Shown: one piece after another, positions 1-11,559 of the stretch
Layout: every line of letters starts with the position of its first letter
Numbering within the stretch: the first letter of the stretch is position 1
Origin: Artemia franciscana
Taxonomy: Eukaryota > Arthropoda > Branchiopoda > Anostraca > Artemiidae
DNA: 64,000 bases
Assembly (NCBI RefSeq): GCF_032884065.1
Contig: NW_027062694.1
Span: 1 to 64,000, forward strand
Reading direction: 5' to 3'
Program-made: the position numbers and the translations under genes
The notes under the pieces: model-generated
What the model was told of the DNA's origin: nothing
The model's input: only the letters and a program-made list of their open reading frames with translations
Databases searched by the model: none

Positions 1-1545
1 TATGAAAGGTTCAGTAATTAGCAGAAGACACAAGTTCTATACTCGTGAACATAGTCGTAAGGCCCAGGATGAATTGAACAATATAGAAGAATAATATGAC
101 GAAAATCTGCCGAAAGACCGACGGTCTCAAATTGGTCTTGGAAGGCTGATCAGCGATAGATATGACATGGTTAAAACTCTACGCAACTACAGCAAGTTTA
201 AAGTCAGGTATAAGATTTAGACAAATTCCGAAATCCGTTGTATCCCACAAGATGTGGTAATTGAGTGTGTCGGAAACAAAATTGATCAATGCAAAGCTGC
301 TCTACCTTAGCCATTTGACTGACCCCCACTTTCATGACCTGAAAACCTGCTCAATCAGGTTTTCATTAGTGGTAAATCACCTGAAAAGACTTTCCCGTCT
401 TCAAACCAGAAACGATTTATCCAGGAGTTAATAAACCCTGAGCATCTGATGATTCACCAGACCAAGTTTGACTTAGTGGCTTATATCAAACGGACTCTAC
501 AGCTCTAGCCCTAGACAATCCGAAATCAAAGAAAGTTGACACTGAATTAAAATATCAAAAAGAAAAATTCTCGACAGTTGCAAAATTGGTCAAGCCAGGT
601 TATTATCTCAGTACATATAGTTGCCTATAATCCCATGTCACAGAAGGCAAAAGATATAGGACTTCAAGGACAGTTCCACTTGTATTTTTTATACATCGTG
701 ACGTAACAGGGCTATCTTGCAAGGTATCTATGCTGAATACACCTATCTTAAAGTAATTTCATGTAAAGAAATCCCAAAATGTGTTTCAGGTGTCAGTCGC
801 TTCAACATTTGGTTCAACTGCAACAATCGACCCTGCTGCCCTCGCTGTGCATGGCCCAAGAAATCGAGAAGAAAAACACCGTGTCAATCAAACGATGTTC
901 AGTGTACCCTCTGTCCCAATGGAAAAAATGAGCACCCAAGCTACACCCTCTTCTGCCTAAGTGTTAAAAAGGTTATGGACAAGGCGTCCTAGCCTCATTA
1001 GTGAACAATCTAAAAGTCTTTGGCCGAAATATCTACGCCCACAATACTACGAAAATAGACTATCCAAGTGAAATCTGCTTCGGTTATGACGTAATTTATG
1101 TACAAAACCACATCCTTACCAAGAAGATTTTTTCTCTGTTCCAGTCTTTTCTGTACTAGTCGGCTTTCAAGCCCAGCCTTCATGCAAGACTGTTCGGCGG
1201 TACTGCTGCTATTATCGAGGACCAGTATGCTCTAATTTTTGTTCAACTTCTTTACTTCTATAGAATTTGTGGATCCAATAAGCTTTATCTCACAAACGTA
1301 TATCTTGCATCATTCCTGGTTAACGATAGTTCTGAGAAATATTACGCTGAAGTATGGTGTCGTTTAAGCGGACTCCTGTACAGAATTCGTAAGAGACATA
1401 TTCCAATTTGTGAAGATTTCCATTGTAACTCCTGTTTACCTGGTAAAGTAGCAGACATTCTTCTAGCAGCATTACCAGATGGGTTGTGTTTTCGTGACAG
1501 GGCAGCAGTATACCTATATGCACAACAAGGGTTCTGGAAGTAATT
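1..1545 (+). pseudogene. Decayed coding remnant, family unknown
   Basis: Long stretches of protein-like plus-strand sequence run through this interval but are broken by stops and frame changes. One begins near position 2 (reads MKGSVISRRHKFYTREHSRK) and continues past several stops. Others cover roughly 590-990, 1020-1150 and 1160-1540, the last ending in AQQGFWK. The composition is that of real protein rather than random translation of AT-rich DNA. I do not recognise the family; it could be a large-transposon or integrated-element gene. It starts at or before the left edge of the window. It is not functional as read. Confidence 0.45.
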
Positions 1546-1589
1546 TTAACAATCTCTAACTAAAGCAGCGGTTCCCAAGTAAACTTCAA

Positions 1590-3990
1590 GATGAATTTTA
1601 GGCCCAAAGGCCTAAATTCATCATATTTACATGAGAAAAGATTCAAACTTAGTTTTAAAATGCTTTACAATCTACTTGATTAATACGTAATTTTATACAA
1701 TAAAGATTGTTTATTACTTTCAAGTATTAGCTAAGTGTTGAGTTAGATGTCAGAATATTTTTCATCAGTAACGCTGTATTTCAATATTTTTAAACTTTTG
1801 ATAGGGAGAATTAATGAAAGCATGTTAGAATACAAGAAGTAAAACCAGTTTGTAACTTCAAGTGTTTTACTTGTCAACTGTTTTTCGAAACATTTGCGAA
1901 GAGGATCGTTTGAGCATTTGTATTTCGAGGCATTGAGAATAAAGAGAAGAATTAAATCTATATATTTAAAAATAAAGAACAAATAAAAAACAGTAAAAAA
2001 ATAAAGAACAATTTAAAAAACAAATAAACAGTAGTTCCCTTATAAATACAATAATTTGTGTTTGTTTTAGATTTTGACATTTGCTCTGTATTTTCATAGA
2101 CATAGACATAGACATTTTTTATTTTTCATCCAAAACATATAAATTAAACAAAGAATTTACCATTAACGGCCACTCTTAAGACAGAAGAGTCCTGAAATGT
2201 GGATAAACTTGATTTTTTGCTCTTTATTTAATCACCCATCAAGAATAAAGTATGCCAACCATCAATTTACAGGCATCACCTCAACAATTCAGCAGATAGT
2301 TTTGTAGAACCACAGATTCTAGCTGGTTCTAGATTGGTTCTAGCTCTCTGGAATTTCATTTTTTCGTAATTACTTTTGGATCATGTAAAACCAATCATAG
2401 TAAATTGTCTACTAGATTTTGAAAGAGATCCTCGGCCCAAAAGCCTCCAGGATACTTACTTGCCTCTTTGTATGAGAAAAGAGTCACACTAAAATTTGAA
2501 AATGCATTACCATCTATCTGATTAAATGATAATTCTATGTAAAAAAAAAAGATGAATTTAGAGATTTTTTCTTCTCAGAATTATGGACTACAAGATGACA
2601 CATTGGATCTTTTTTTTTTTTTTACTAAGTTAAAAGCTAATTCTGTTAGACCTGTTGCATGTAATTCTTACAGACTCCTGTTAGAAGAACTCCCAAAGTA
2701 AATTCTGCATAGAAAAATGAGCACTGAAGCGATTTGAATACTAATTTAGAAAACGGATTTTTCAAACGGCATATTACATTGCACATATGAAGTTTAAGAC
2801 TTCAGAGTCAATCAGTTAATTTTCCGTTTTCTAGATAATAGTTACAGAATAACGATATTTTATTGCTTCAATTTTTGTGAATGTATGTACAACAAAACAT
2901 ATATTTTAACAGCTATCTCAAGCAAGCACCTACGAGAGTCATGACGGGGCAAGAGGACAACCCTTTTCCCAGGCCCACTGCAGGACACTCTTAAGCCAAA
3001 TGAATTATTGTAAAAAAAACAGAGACACTTCACATACACTTATTATTATTTTTTTTTTTAGCAATATAGTTTCTCCTCCCTTCGGGACTAAACACTACAA
3101 TAAAAAAAAAATTTTAACTCCTGTACATTCAGGGAATTCATATCCGTTAGGTTTCCAGAGTCACTTCCAGTATAACTGCATCCCAGATCCCATTAACTAA
3201 CGCCTCGATATACCCCAAGGCCGATTAAAATTTTTTACTGATTTTGTGGAGGGGTTTCTAGCACTACGAATCGGCTTTTGGCAAGAAATAAGACCAAAGA
3301 TAATGCAAACCAACAAGTCATCAGCCTTTTGTGGACAGCCCTGAGCCATACTCAGGCATTGGAGGGGGTGGAGGTGACTGAGTGCAATTAAGTTAGAAAC
3401 ACTCCTACAGAAATAGAAATGCTTCTTTGCGAGGTAAAGTAAGAATTGTACTATGTACTATTAAGGTCTTTCATTCAGAAGAGTGAAAATCTACAATGCA
3501 ACCAAAATATGTATTAACTAGAAAACAAAACAACAATAATCAGCAGATTTACTGTAAGTAAAATCTGGGCATTTAGAAGGAGAGGGGACTCAATTAATTT
3601 GAAAGCGATTATAAAAGTTGTAATCTTGGTGCAAGAATCTCCTTCTCAAATGGCTGCAACAACAATCCTGTTCTTCCTTCCTCTGAACTGAGCAAAATAG
3701 TAACAAAATTCTTTACTTCATTGCACTCAAAAAATTTCTATTATTGGATTTCAGTAGAAATAGTCTACAAGAGAGATTGGGAGGCGGTCAGCCCCTATGG
3801 AAAGGAAGCTACCTCTTTGTATAGGAAAGCAGCCACACCTACTTTAAATATGCTTTACAAATTTTGAGTGTGCATAATTTTATTTGATGGAAAAATTTGA
3901 ATAATGAAAAGTACAAAAGCTATTAGAGCCTGGAGGCTCTATACTCTCAAATCATGGACAACAAGAAGATGAATTACATTTTATCCCTTT
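1590..3990. repeat. Three diverged copies of a local repeat
   Basis: Related segments lie at about 1590-1700, 2430-2620 and 3780-3990. Shared landmarks are a 'cctctttgtat' or 'catgagaaaag' start, 'atgctttacaa' or a close variant, a 'gat(t)aat..taattttat' stretch, and 'atggac.acaagaagatga' in the two later copies. No coding potential was seen in them. They look like old copies of one element or a local duplication. Nothing else of note was recognised between them. Confidence 0.45.
2215..2350. repeat. Diverged duplicate of 4600-4715
   Basis: This stretch shares an ordered series of matches with 4600-4715, including 'catcaagaa.aaagta', 'gcatca/acatca', 'agatagttttgta/aaatagctttgtg' and 'ggttctag'. 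The other copy overlaps the weak candidate bZIP exon of the CNC-like locus. The pair may therefore be a duplicated piece of that locus, or simply an old repeat. Confidence 0.4.
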
Positions 3991-4650
3991 CTGACTAGCA
4001 TTTGATTCATAATCATATCTTTTTATATTAAGTTTGGTCAAAATAGCAACTAGTGAATATTTATTTCAACTGTTATATGTATCACAAATATGTGTATTCC
4101 CTATGCATGGGAGGTCCAATCCTGAACATGGTACATTTTATTACTTCATGTTTCATCAATTCTGCAGTAACTAGATATGCACTTTAACTGCTGTGTACCA
4201 CACACGCATTCACACCATCGCCTGAGATGGGTGGTAGCCACCTGCCCATTTCAGATAGACCTGAATATATTAAAACAAGCACACATTAAGTTTAAAGTAC
4301 AAGTTCTTTCAAAGTGAAAGTACACAGCTATGTCAAATCTTAACATGACCAGAAATCATTAAATATAAGGGGAGAGTGCTTCTCTAGTCCTCCTCCTCAG
4401 ATTATCAACTAAATTGCAAAAGTTTGACAAGCTATTTTACAAAACAACACAAAAAATACAATACTAAAATATAAATACTAAAATACAAAAGATATGGCCT
4501 AATAATAACTGAAAGTGTCTATTTTTCAGAAAATTGGGACAAAAAAAGCAATTTAATTTAAATTTTGATGCTGCTCTTCATTTTCATTTAGAATTACTTT
4601 TTTTTCTACTCATTCATCAAGAACAAAGTAAGATCAGCAAGTTAAGGACA

Positions 4651-4758
4651 TCATTTCAGCAATCCAGGAAATAGCTTTGTGGAGAAAAATAATTTTTGGG
4701 TTCTAGTTATATGAATTTTCTTCACTTTTTTTACAGCTTCGTTTTGCGTTTCCTCTAC
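4651..4758 (-). pseudogene. Possible degenerate bZIP exon of CNC-like paralog
   Basis: A minus-strand reading frame starts after a T-rich tract and AG at 4760-4759 and ends in TGA at 4651. It lies about 390 bases downstream of the CNC-like exon at 5148-5345, which also ends in phase 0. It reads VEETQNEAVKKVKKI, against VAAQNCRKRKLDQI in the cnc bZIP exon of this window. V, Q, N, a lysine and an isoleucine line up, allowing one extra residue, but the arginines that contact DNA are missing. If homologous, the DNA-binding region is dead or strongly changed. Chance similarity is a real possibility. Confidence 0.25.
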
Positions 4759-5147
4759 CTTTTGTTGGACAAAAAAAAAATAAAGAAAACAAAAAGACAA
4801 AATCAAACAAGTATTATTTTCAGCCAGTGAATAAACAAAAAGCAAAGCAGATATTTTAGCACAGACCTTTCCTAATCTGTCTTCAATGTTCAAAAACTGT
4901 GTATTTTATTCTTATTAACCATTTATACTAGAATTTCCAAGTCTGATTCAATTTCTTTCTCTTTTACTCAACTTTTTAATTTTTATTATTTTCTTTTATC
5001 CTTACAGCTTTTTTTTATCAAGAATTATTTTTCTTTTATCAACAACAATTTTTTTTTTTTTTCACAAATCAGGATTTGTCCCTACTTTTGTGCTTGGTAA
5101 AAACTTTAAAGGGAAAAGAAAAAGGTCAATAAAACTAGATGACAAAC

Positions 5148-5345
5148 CTTATTTTTGTCACGACGTCGAATAGTTAATATCATTTCAACCTGGCTAGTTG
5201 TAAGTTGGAGTTTAGACATTATTTTATCTAGCTCCTTTCTCTCAAGATTTACTACATCGTCAACAGACAATGGTATGTTCAAAGCCTTGAGTTTCAATTC
5301 ATATGTTGTAGTCATCTTGATTCTATACTTATTTTTTAAATTTTC
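5148..5345 (-). CDS. Diverged CNC-domain exon (second CNC-like gene)
   Basis: This 66-codon open exon reads, in part, LKALNIPLSVDDVVNL, then LQLTTSQVEMILTIRRRDKNK. It aligns along its length with the CNC-domain exon of cnc ([36 protein letters not shown]). The CNC domain sits just before the basic region in CNC bZIP factors and helps DNA recognition. The exon is flanked by a pyrimidine-rich acceptor (ctttctag) and a donor (aag|gtttgt) at the same codon as in cnc. It encodes 66 codons, like the 200-nt cnc exon, but its 5' phase is 0 rather than the two-base phase of cnc. An ATG lies at codon 11. It has no frame disruption. It is a diverged paralog or a young pseudogene; no convincing intact bZIP exon was found below it. 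Confidence 0.65.
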
Positions 5346-5394
5346 CTAGAAAGAAAATAAGAATTAAATTTGCTCAGAAAATATAACAGAGATA

Positions 5395-6105
5395 AAAAAA
5401 AAACTTCTGTAAGTACTAAGGAATTCAGTTTTAAAGTACTAGTTTACTACTGTTTTTCCCTAGTTCTCATGGAAGGCATCTTTGAAGTATGCAAAATACC
5501 TCTCTCTAGAATAAATGATTTTTTTTTGAAATTTCTATTGTTATCACAGTGAGTTAGCATTTGCATTGGCTTAGCAAAGAGCGAAAAGGCTCTCATTTTT
5601 TTTCTCCTTGACACCTCATATGGAACTTGATTCGTTGGCAAAAAGCTACTCTCTTGCATTCTTTGCCAAAATAAGTTCAGTTACTTTGGTTTGAGACAAC
5701 TTTTCTTTGACTCCAGGTGTTAGTCGTTTTTCCACGACAGTCTACAATCTCAATCAAAAACAGTTCAATGAGCACTAAAGAATGCAGCTTTAAAGTTGTA
5801 GCTTACAAACGTTTTGTCCAAGTTCCTATGAAAAACATCTTTGAAGCATAGAAAAATACCTCTCGCTAGTATAAGTAATTATTGAAACTCCAATTGTAGT
5901 CATAGTGAACAAATTGGCATTGACTTAGTAAAGGACAAAGACTATCCTGTTTATTTTGTTCTTCTCCTCGACACCATTCAAAATGCAATTCGAGGACCAA
6001 AAACCAATCTCCCATACCCTTTGCCAATCAAGTTCAACTACTTTGGTTTGGGACAACTTTTCTTTGATTCCAGGTTTTAAGCGTTTTCCCATAACAATCT
6101 ACAAC
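5395..6105. repeat. Two diverged tandem units of about 365 bp
   Basis: Unit 1 (about 5395-5745) and unit 2 (about 5775-6105) share many ordered blocks. These include 'actaa(g)gaat.cag.tttaaagt', 'catctttgaag.at', 'aatacctctc', 'gcattg.cttag.aaag', 'ctccttgacacc', 'actttggttt.ggacaacttttctttga' and 'ccaggt.tta'. They are too diverged to be recent. No open reading frame is shared, so this is non-coding duplication. Confidence 0.7.
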
Positions 6106-6264
6106 TCCAATCTCAAATGAATTATTCACCAAAGAAGCCAAAAAACTCTTAATATAGATTGAAGAATCACAATCTGGTAGGAGCCAGCTGGCAAACTATT
6201 TAGATGTGAAATATGGCAAAAATATCAAAACTATAATTCCACTTCTAGGCATCATCAAAGAGTT

Positions 6265-6560
6265 TCAACTACATTGAGACAGTCAGCCTTGATGTTCAAA
6301 ACAAACATGGCAGAGTGTTGAGAATCACGTTCTACTATTATCCAGACAAAAAGATAAGCCTGTTTCACAGCTTTAGGGACCTTGATAAGATGGACTCCTA
6401 AATTGCTCTTGGAGACTTTATTGCTCCCAAACCTATATGGGAAGATGTTCAAATGTCCAATCAAACTAAAAGGAGCATTGAAGAAGCTTTGATTAAAACA
6501 AAAACATGTGTGTATTCTCACTATTTAGCTTGGAGACTTACTTTGATATTAAGACATACA
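6265..6560 (+). pseudogene. LINE endonuclease-domain fragment
   Basis: The plus strand, with one stop, reads segments like VQNKHGRVLRITFYYYPDKK and IALGDFIAPKPIWEDV. The second matches the GDFNA-type active-site region of the exonuclease-endonuclease-phosphatase domain of non-LTR retrotransposons. It is a broken fragment. Reading frames downstream to about 7100 are scrambled and may be its continuation. Confidence 0.65.
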
Positions 6561-7309
6561 AACTAGGCACAATAAATCTCTGGTAGGGTTCCCCATGCCT
6601 ATACCCCAAAATAACAAAATGCTGAGGGGATGATTCAGACTGACTATGTAGCAATTCTCACGACAATTAATGACTGATCTAATCAACAGGATCCACCTTT
6701 ATATTGATTTACAACTACACTTAGCAAGTTTCTAAAAGAATTAAACAGAGGAACAACTAATGAAGTTAGAAGACCCAAAGCAGTGATTAAATATTTAGTC
6801 AATAAAGCAGAAAAAGACAGCTGGCATAATTCTTCTCAAAAACAAGACCCATCTTTAAGATCCAGTCTCTCATTGCAGGACAAACCAGAGAAATACCTTT
6901 TAAACTATAGTAATTGCTACTCTGACAGTGCACCTCAACCCACCACTATAATGGTGCCAGATATAGTCCTAGCCTAGGCTACATGCAGCACTACAAGGAA
7001 ACAGTATAATATTGAAAGCGTTGCTTTATAATAGGCAGCATATTTGTATTAATCAGATTTTCGTCACCTTAAATGACAAAGCCGAGCAAGGAATATTCCT
7101 GTAAAAATTGCTGGAAGATTATGAGTTGCAAAGTTGCAACTGCACCTGTAAAGGTGCAGAATATCAGGCAGATTCAATGGGCAACCACTTTATTAGAGAA
7201 GTAGGAGTTGCAGACACTGGTATGAGCCCTCTTGTGGGACAACTTCTTGCTATGTCCCCTTGCCCTGGAGGATTCATCAAATTAAAAGGGCTTTTGATAA
7301 GAGGAGTCA

Positions 7310-8275
7310 GCATTTAAAAGCTTATAAGTCATTATGATATCACCTCTTTGACGTCTGTACACGAGCAGTGGGAGCTTAGTTTAATGAATCAAGATGGGTA
7401 GTCAAAAGTCTTGCTACCTCTTGTTGCCTTTCCTTTGACAGATTGTTTTCTGCTTATCACCATTGTTCAGGGGCTTTGAAACACAACCAAAATTCTACCA
7501 ATGGTCACACAAGGCACTTGTACAGTTTGGTCATAATTTTGGACAATTTGCTGTGTACTGTGCACCTGATTATGCCAGGTGTCTGATATGCTTTGGCAAC
7601 TGCTGTCTATGCATGTTTGCAGAATTTCAATTCCTCATCAATAACAATTCTAAAATCTCAGCTATTGAAGAGTTGATCAATTGTCTCAAGCAATCCCCTC
7701 AACTCATATGGTACTTCCAACTTAGTTCTTTCTCTCAAAATACCCCATCTTGGGCTTTTGAATGTTAAATTCAAGCTTCCACTTGTGGGCCCAAAGTGAA
7801 AGCAAATCTAGGTTTTCCTGTGTGGAAGCTCATGTTACTGAGAACTCTGGGGACCCAATAAGCTTTAAATCATCAACATAAAGGTTCATCTTATTTCTCA
7901 CAGCTTGTGGAGCGTCATCAATAAAAATATTGTTCTCTAGGGAACATCACATCCTGCAACTTCTAAAAAGAATTATTGCCTATTGTCTCCAAACACCTTA
8001 AATCTCAGTCATTTCAGTAGTAGTCAGACAGTAGTGACTGTCTTCAGTCAGTGATGACATACTTTGCCAAATGCTTCAGCATAATCTACAAGGATCATAT
8101 CAACTGGAGTATCACAATCTAGCAAATCAGTGACATAGTCATAAGCATTTATAAGATTTGTCTCAATCAGGCATTCATATCTGAAGCCATGTTGGCTCAA
8201 TACCTGGTTGGGAAATTGAGAGCATAATATAATGAATATTCTTATGGTACTCAAGGAGTGAGTCAGCACGGTCAT
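7310..8275 (-). pseudogene. CR1-like LINE reverse transcriptase remnant
   Basis: On the minus strand, 8180-8048 reads QHGFRYECLIETNLINAYDY followed by LVDYAEAFGKVCHH, the fingers/palm part of a reverse transcriptase. Around 7900-7760 it reads MNLYVDDLKLIGSPE and LLSLWAHKWKLEFNIQKPKM, the YxDD catalytic box and its downstream helix. Near 7390-7320 a tail of the type KRGDIIMTYKLL can be read. Stops and frame changes between these blocks show that the copy is dead. Confidence 0.75.
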
Positions 8276-8826
8276 CATTACTTCCTGTAAAGCACGGCCA
8301 TTAGTTTACATCATTAGATGCTTTTTCAGAAATGGAAACTTCTTAGTCGTGATGCCAGTTTTTATGTGACATAGGTTTTGAGGGGTTTCAGGCTCTTTTT
8401 TTTAATTCTAGCAATTTTTTTTCAAAACAACATTTTGCCATTAAGACTAACAAAAATAATAATTACCATTTCTGAATTAGCTAAAATGGCAATTTCTCCT
8501 TAAGTAGACAGTTTTTTTTTTCATAAATATATTTTCAAACTTTTGGTTACAATGGGTGGTTTTACTGTTTGAGGCCCAATTTTCAAACCAACTCTAGGTG
8601 AAGTATGAACAGCCAGTCAGATACCCACAATAATCAATAGACAATTTCTCTGGAAAACATTTGGCAAACCTTCCCCATTTTTTGGAGCCCCCATGCCATA
8701 TTTGATCATTGTCATCATTGTAGCTTCCATGTACTAATCTTGATTTGCAGACTTACCTTCCTTTCCTTTCAAACTTTTTTCAACAAAACACATAATATAC
8801 TAAAACAATAATATACTGACCCTTGG

Positions 8827-9063
8827 CTATCCTACTTTTAAATCTTCACAGCTCTCGCCATCTTTACTAATAATACTTCCAAGGTAAATAAAGCTGTCCA
8901 CTTGATCAATCTTTCTGTTACCCAACATCACATGTTCATCTTCACTTATTCCAAACCTAAGTAGCTTAGTCTTATCCATATAAAGAGGGGTGAGAACACA
9001 ACTCTGCTTACCTCTTGACTTAATAAACAACCCCCTACTAGCCTTATTTTCTATTTTAACCAC
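8827..9063 (-). pseudogene. LINE reverse transcriptase fragment (thumb region)
   Basis: The minus strand reads TKLLRFGISEDEHVMLGNRK then IDQVDSFIYLGSIISKDGES, the segment downstream of the catalytic box in endonuclease-reverse transcriptase LINEs. The same protein block occurs on the plus strand at about 10560-10640, so at least two copies of one family lie here in opposite orientation. Confidence 0.75.
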
Positions 9064-9109
9064 ATCAGTGTTATTTTCCTACATAGAACTAACCAATCTA
9101 ATGTATTTG

Positions 9110-9480
9110 TCTGGTAAGCTACACCATATTAGGATAAGACCTTGGCTTAAGCTCTTCTATCAGCTAAATCAAATGCTTGCTGATAATCTACAGAAATGTT
9201 TCATTAAACCTTTAGTCCTTATCTTTATAGACTACAATAAAGCATTTGATTTAGTGGACAGTGAAGAGCTTTAGTGAAAATCTTATCCTTGTATGGTATA
9301 CAAGACAAATAAGTTAAAGTGATTAGTGCTATTTACAAGAATAATAATGCAGCAGTTAAAGTAGGAAATGAGGTTAGTAACTGGCTTTGTATTAAATGAT
9401 GAGTTAGGCAGAACTGCATTCTATCCCTATTTATATTGATCTTTTAGATGAACTTGGGCTTAAGGAGCACAGAAATGATA
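9110..9480 (+). pseudogene. LINE reverse transcriptase fragment (palm)
   Basis: The plus strand reads LVLIFIDYNKAFDLVDSEEL, the first catalytic palm motif (D in IDYxKAFD), up to about 9271. A frame-shifted segment up to about 9480 resembles 'AAVKVGNEVSNWLCIK..V(R/K)Q.CILS', the following motif. In-frame stops make it non-functional. It probably belongs to the same family as the fragments at 8827-9063 and 10450-10880. Confidence 0.75.
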
Positions 9481-9539
9481 ATTTCAAATTTTCAAATTCA
9501 TTTTATCTAAAAAACATGTGACAGACAGAGCCAATTATT

Positions 9540-9715
9540 AGTTTTTGTTGTCATAGACACACAAAAATCAGTTGATAAGTCAAAATTAACATACACAAAA
9601 TTATAAAATATACAATTAACAACAATAATTGTCATATATACATGAAAATCAGTCAACAAGTCAAAATTAACATACACAAAATTATAATATATACAATTAA
9701 CAACAATAATCCACA
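9540..9715. repeat. Two tandem units of about 85 bp
   Basis: A unit with 'aaaatcagt..a.aagtcaaaattaacatacacaaaattataa.atatacaattaacaacaataat' occurs at about 9545-9630 and again at 9630-9715 with few differences. It is a simple local duplication. Confidence 0.8.
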
Positions 9716-9789
9716 TTAAAAATCAACCCAGCATTAGACAACTTAATAAACAAGGGCACAAAACAAAGCTCATAACAAGCATGTGACAC

Positions 9790-10300
9790 AGTCACAGGTT
9801 GAAGTTTTCATACAGGCTCTGCAACAGCCCTGATTGGCCTTACCTGTGCTGGTTGATGTTGGGGCAGGAGGATATTTTGGTGTAAAGGGCTGGACAGTAT
9901 TTTATTACCAAAGGATAGGACAAGTTTTAAATAACAGGATTGAAGGGTTTGAAGTTGAAACTGATTAAAGAGTGATATGTACTGTACTTTTGATGCTTTT
10001 GAGATTACTAGGAGGGCACAGTATTGCACCCTCTCAACACAGTCCAACTGTTTCCCAGTTAGCCCAAAATGCCATGTAGGGTAACCATACTCAAGTGTAG
10101 AACAAGTAAAAGAGAAATAGAGTTATAGGAGGTGTGGTGCAGGGATGCACCACACCAACATGGACACAGAGACATGGTGAGCCAACAACTTCAGAGACCT
10201 GATGGCCAAATTACCTTTTTTTAATATGCCATCAACATGTTTGTTCCACTTCAGATCCAAAGTGATATGAACACTAAGCAGTTTAATTTTTGGTCATGTG
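9790..10300 (-). pseudogene. CR1-like LINE C-terminal remnant
   Basis: The minus strand reads LDLKWNKHVDGILKK near the upper end, then LEYGYPTWHFGLTGKQLDCV, ERVQYCALLVISKASK and LSSPLHQNILLPQHQPAQVR. These are ordered landmarks of the C-terminal domain of CR1/Jockey-like reverse transcriptases (cf. 'RPVLEYASPVW' and 'ERVQKRALR'). The final 80 codons are open, but the upstream part is interrupted. Confidence 0.7.
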
Positions 10301-10449
10301 ACTGGCACTGGCAATAAGTGGGTTAAAAACTGGCATAGATTTAAAAAAAAGAAATGGTTAAAATTACAGATTTGTCAAAGTTGACAGTCATTTTGTCCAC
10401 CTTTGCCTCTTGATAATGGGAGAACACAGAATCAGATGGGAAAGAAAAA

Positions 10450-10890
10450 CTTTCTTGGACTTAGACTATGCTGATGATTCAACTTTTAGAGGTTCTATGA
10501 TTTCAGGGTGCTAGAATATGTTTAAAAAATGATGGTAAGAAGACTAAGTAACATAGGCTAGGAATAAGTGAAGATGAAAAGGTGACATTTGGTAACAAGA
10601 AGATTGATCAAGTGGACAGCTTCAATTAACCTAGAGTATTATTAGCAAAAGGTGTAGTAAAGATGTTAAAAGAAGAATAGTTGAGGCTGAAGGTTTTTTT
10701 TCAGCATTTCAAAAAGTTGGGAAGAACAGCAAGATAAGTCTGCAAACTAAGATTAAAATATTGGAAGCTAGAACAATGAAAGTGGTTAACTATAGTGCTG
10801 AAGCATGGGCACTCTAGAGAATAGAGAAGGATTTGCTAGACATTATCCAGAAAAATTGCCTCAGGTTGTTTTGATAATGTTTAGTTTTGT
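10450..10890 (+). pseudogene. LINE reverse transcriptase fragment with YADD box
   Basis: The plus strand reads LDLDYADDSTF (the YADD catalytic box), then LGISEDEKVTFGNKKIDQVD, then in another frame ISLQTKIKILEARTMKVV and YSAEAWAL. This is the order found in endonuclease-reverse transcriptase LINEs. Several stops and at least two frame changes make it dead. Confidence 0.75.
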
Positions 10891-11027
10891 TCCAAGTGCT
10901 CTAAAGTGGGTGTTACTGTATACAGCAAGATTCTGATGATTGCAAATTGTTTCTTTGTCATTATTAGAGAAGCACATACACTTTTTGACTTTTTAAAATC
11001 CCCCTCCAAAAAGAATAAAATTGCATA

Positions 11028-11282
11028 AAGTGGGCTTGCTTACAGGTAACATTACCATTAGAGCAAAGTGTATTAGTCTATGAGCCCTGCAGGCATCAGG
11101 CCAAAGCCTGTATTCTATATTTATTCAACAAAAAGTGCTAGCACTAAAAAAAAAAACCTCAAATGCAGTTTATTCAATGAATATAGAATACAGACCTTGC
11201 CTTGCTGCCTGTGGGGCTCATGGACTAATATGCTTTACTCTAATGGTAATGTTACCAGTAAGCACGCCCACTTCACACATTT
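11028..11282. mobile_element. Fold-back (MITE-like) element
   Basis: Left arm 11031-11125 and right arm 11180-11282 are inverted repeats of about 100 bp with roughly 85-90 % identity by eye. Both contain 'taacattaccattagag', 'attagt.catgagcccc/t' and 'tgtattctatatt'. The short spacer contains an A-run. No protein is encoded. The structure fits a palindromic non-autonomous DNA transposon; target-site duplications were not clear. Confidence 0.7.
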
Positions 11283-11559
11283 GTAGTCTGCCCCATGGAG
11301 GAGGAGAGTCAGCCAGAAATGGATGTGCTTCTAGAATTAGCATTTCTTAGTGCTCTAAACAGGAAAATATGTTGCAAACAGCACTTGGAATGAAAGAAAA
11401 CATTTACCATTTTGAGTACCTAACTGACTTGCCATATTTCAACCAGTAAGCTGTACAAAAAGTGCACTATGGATCAATCCCACTTTCTAGGGCTATAACA
11501 AGAGGAAGGGTAGGATGACAACAGAATGATTTGCAAATAAATGATGACAAATTGTCCTT

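Noticed and set aside
3640-3720. Minus-strand 'gttgcagcc' after a possible acceptor, considered as a bZIP exon for the CNC-like paralog
   Set aside because: The downstream frame stops at once and shows no QNC or RKRK residues.
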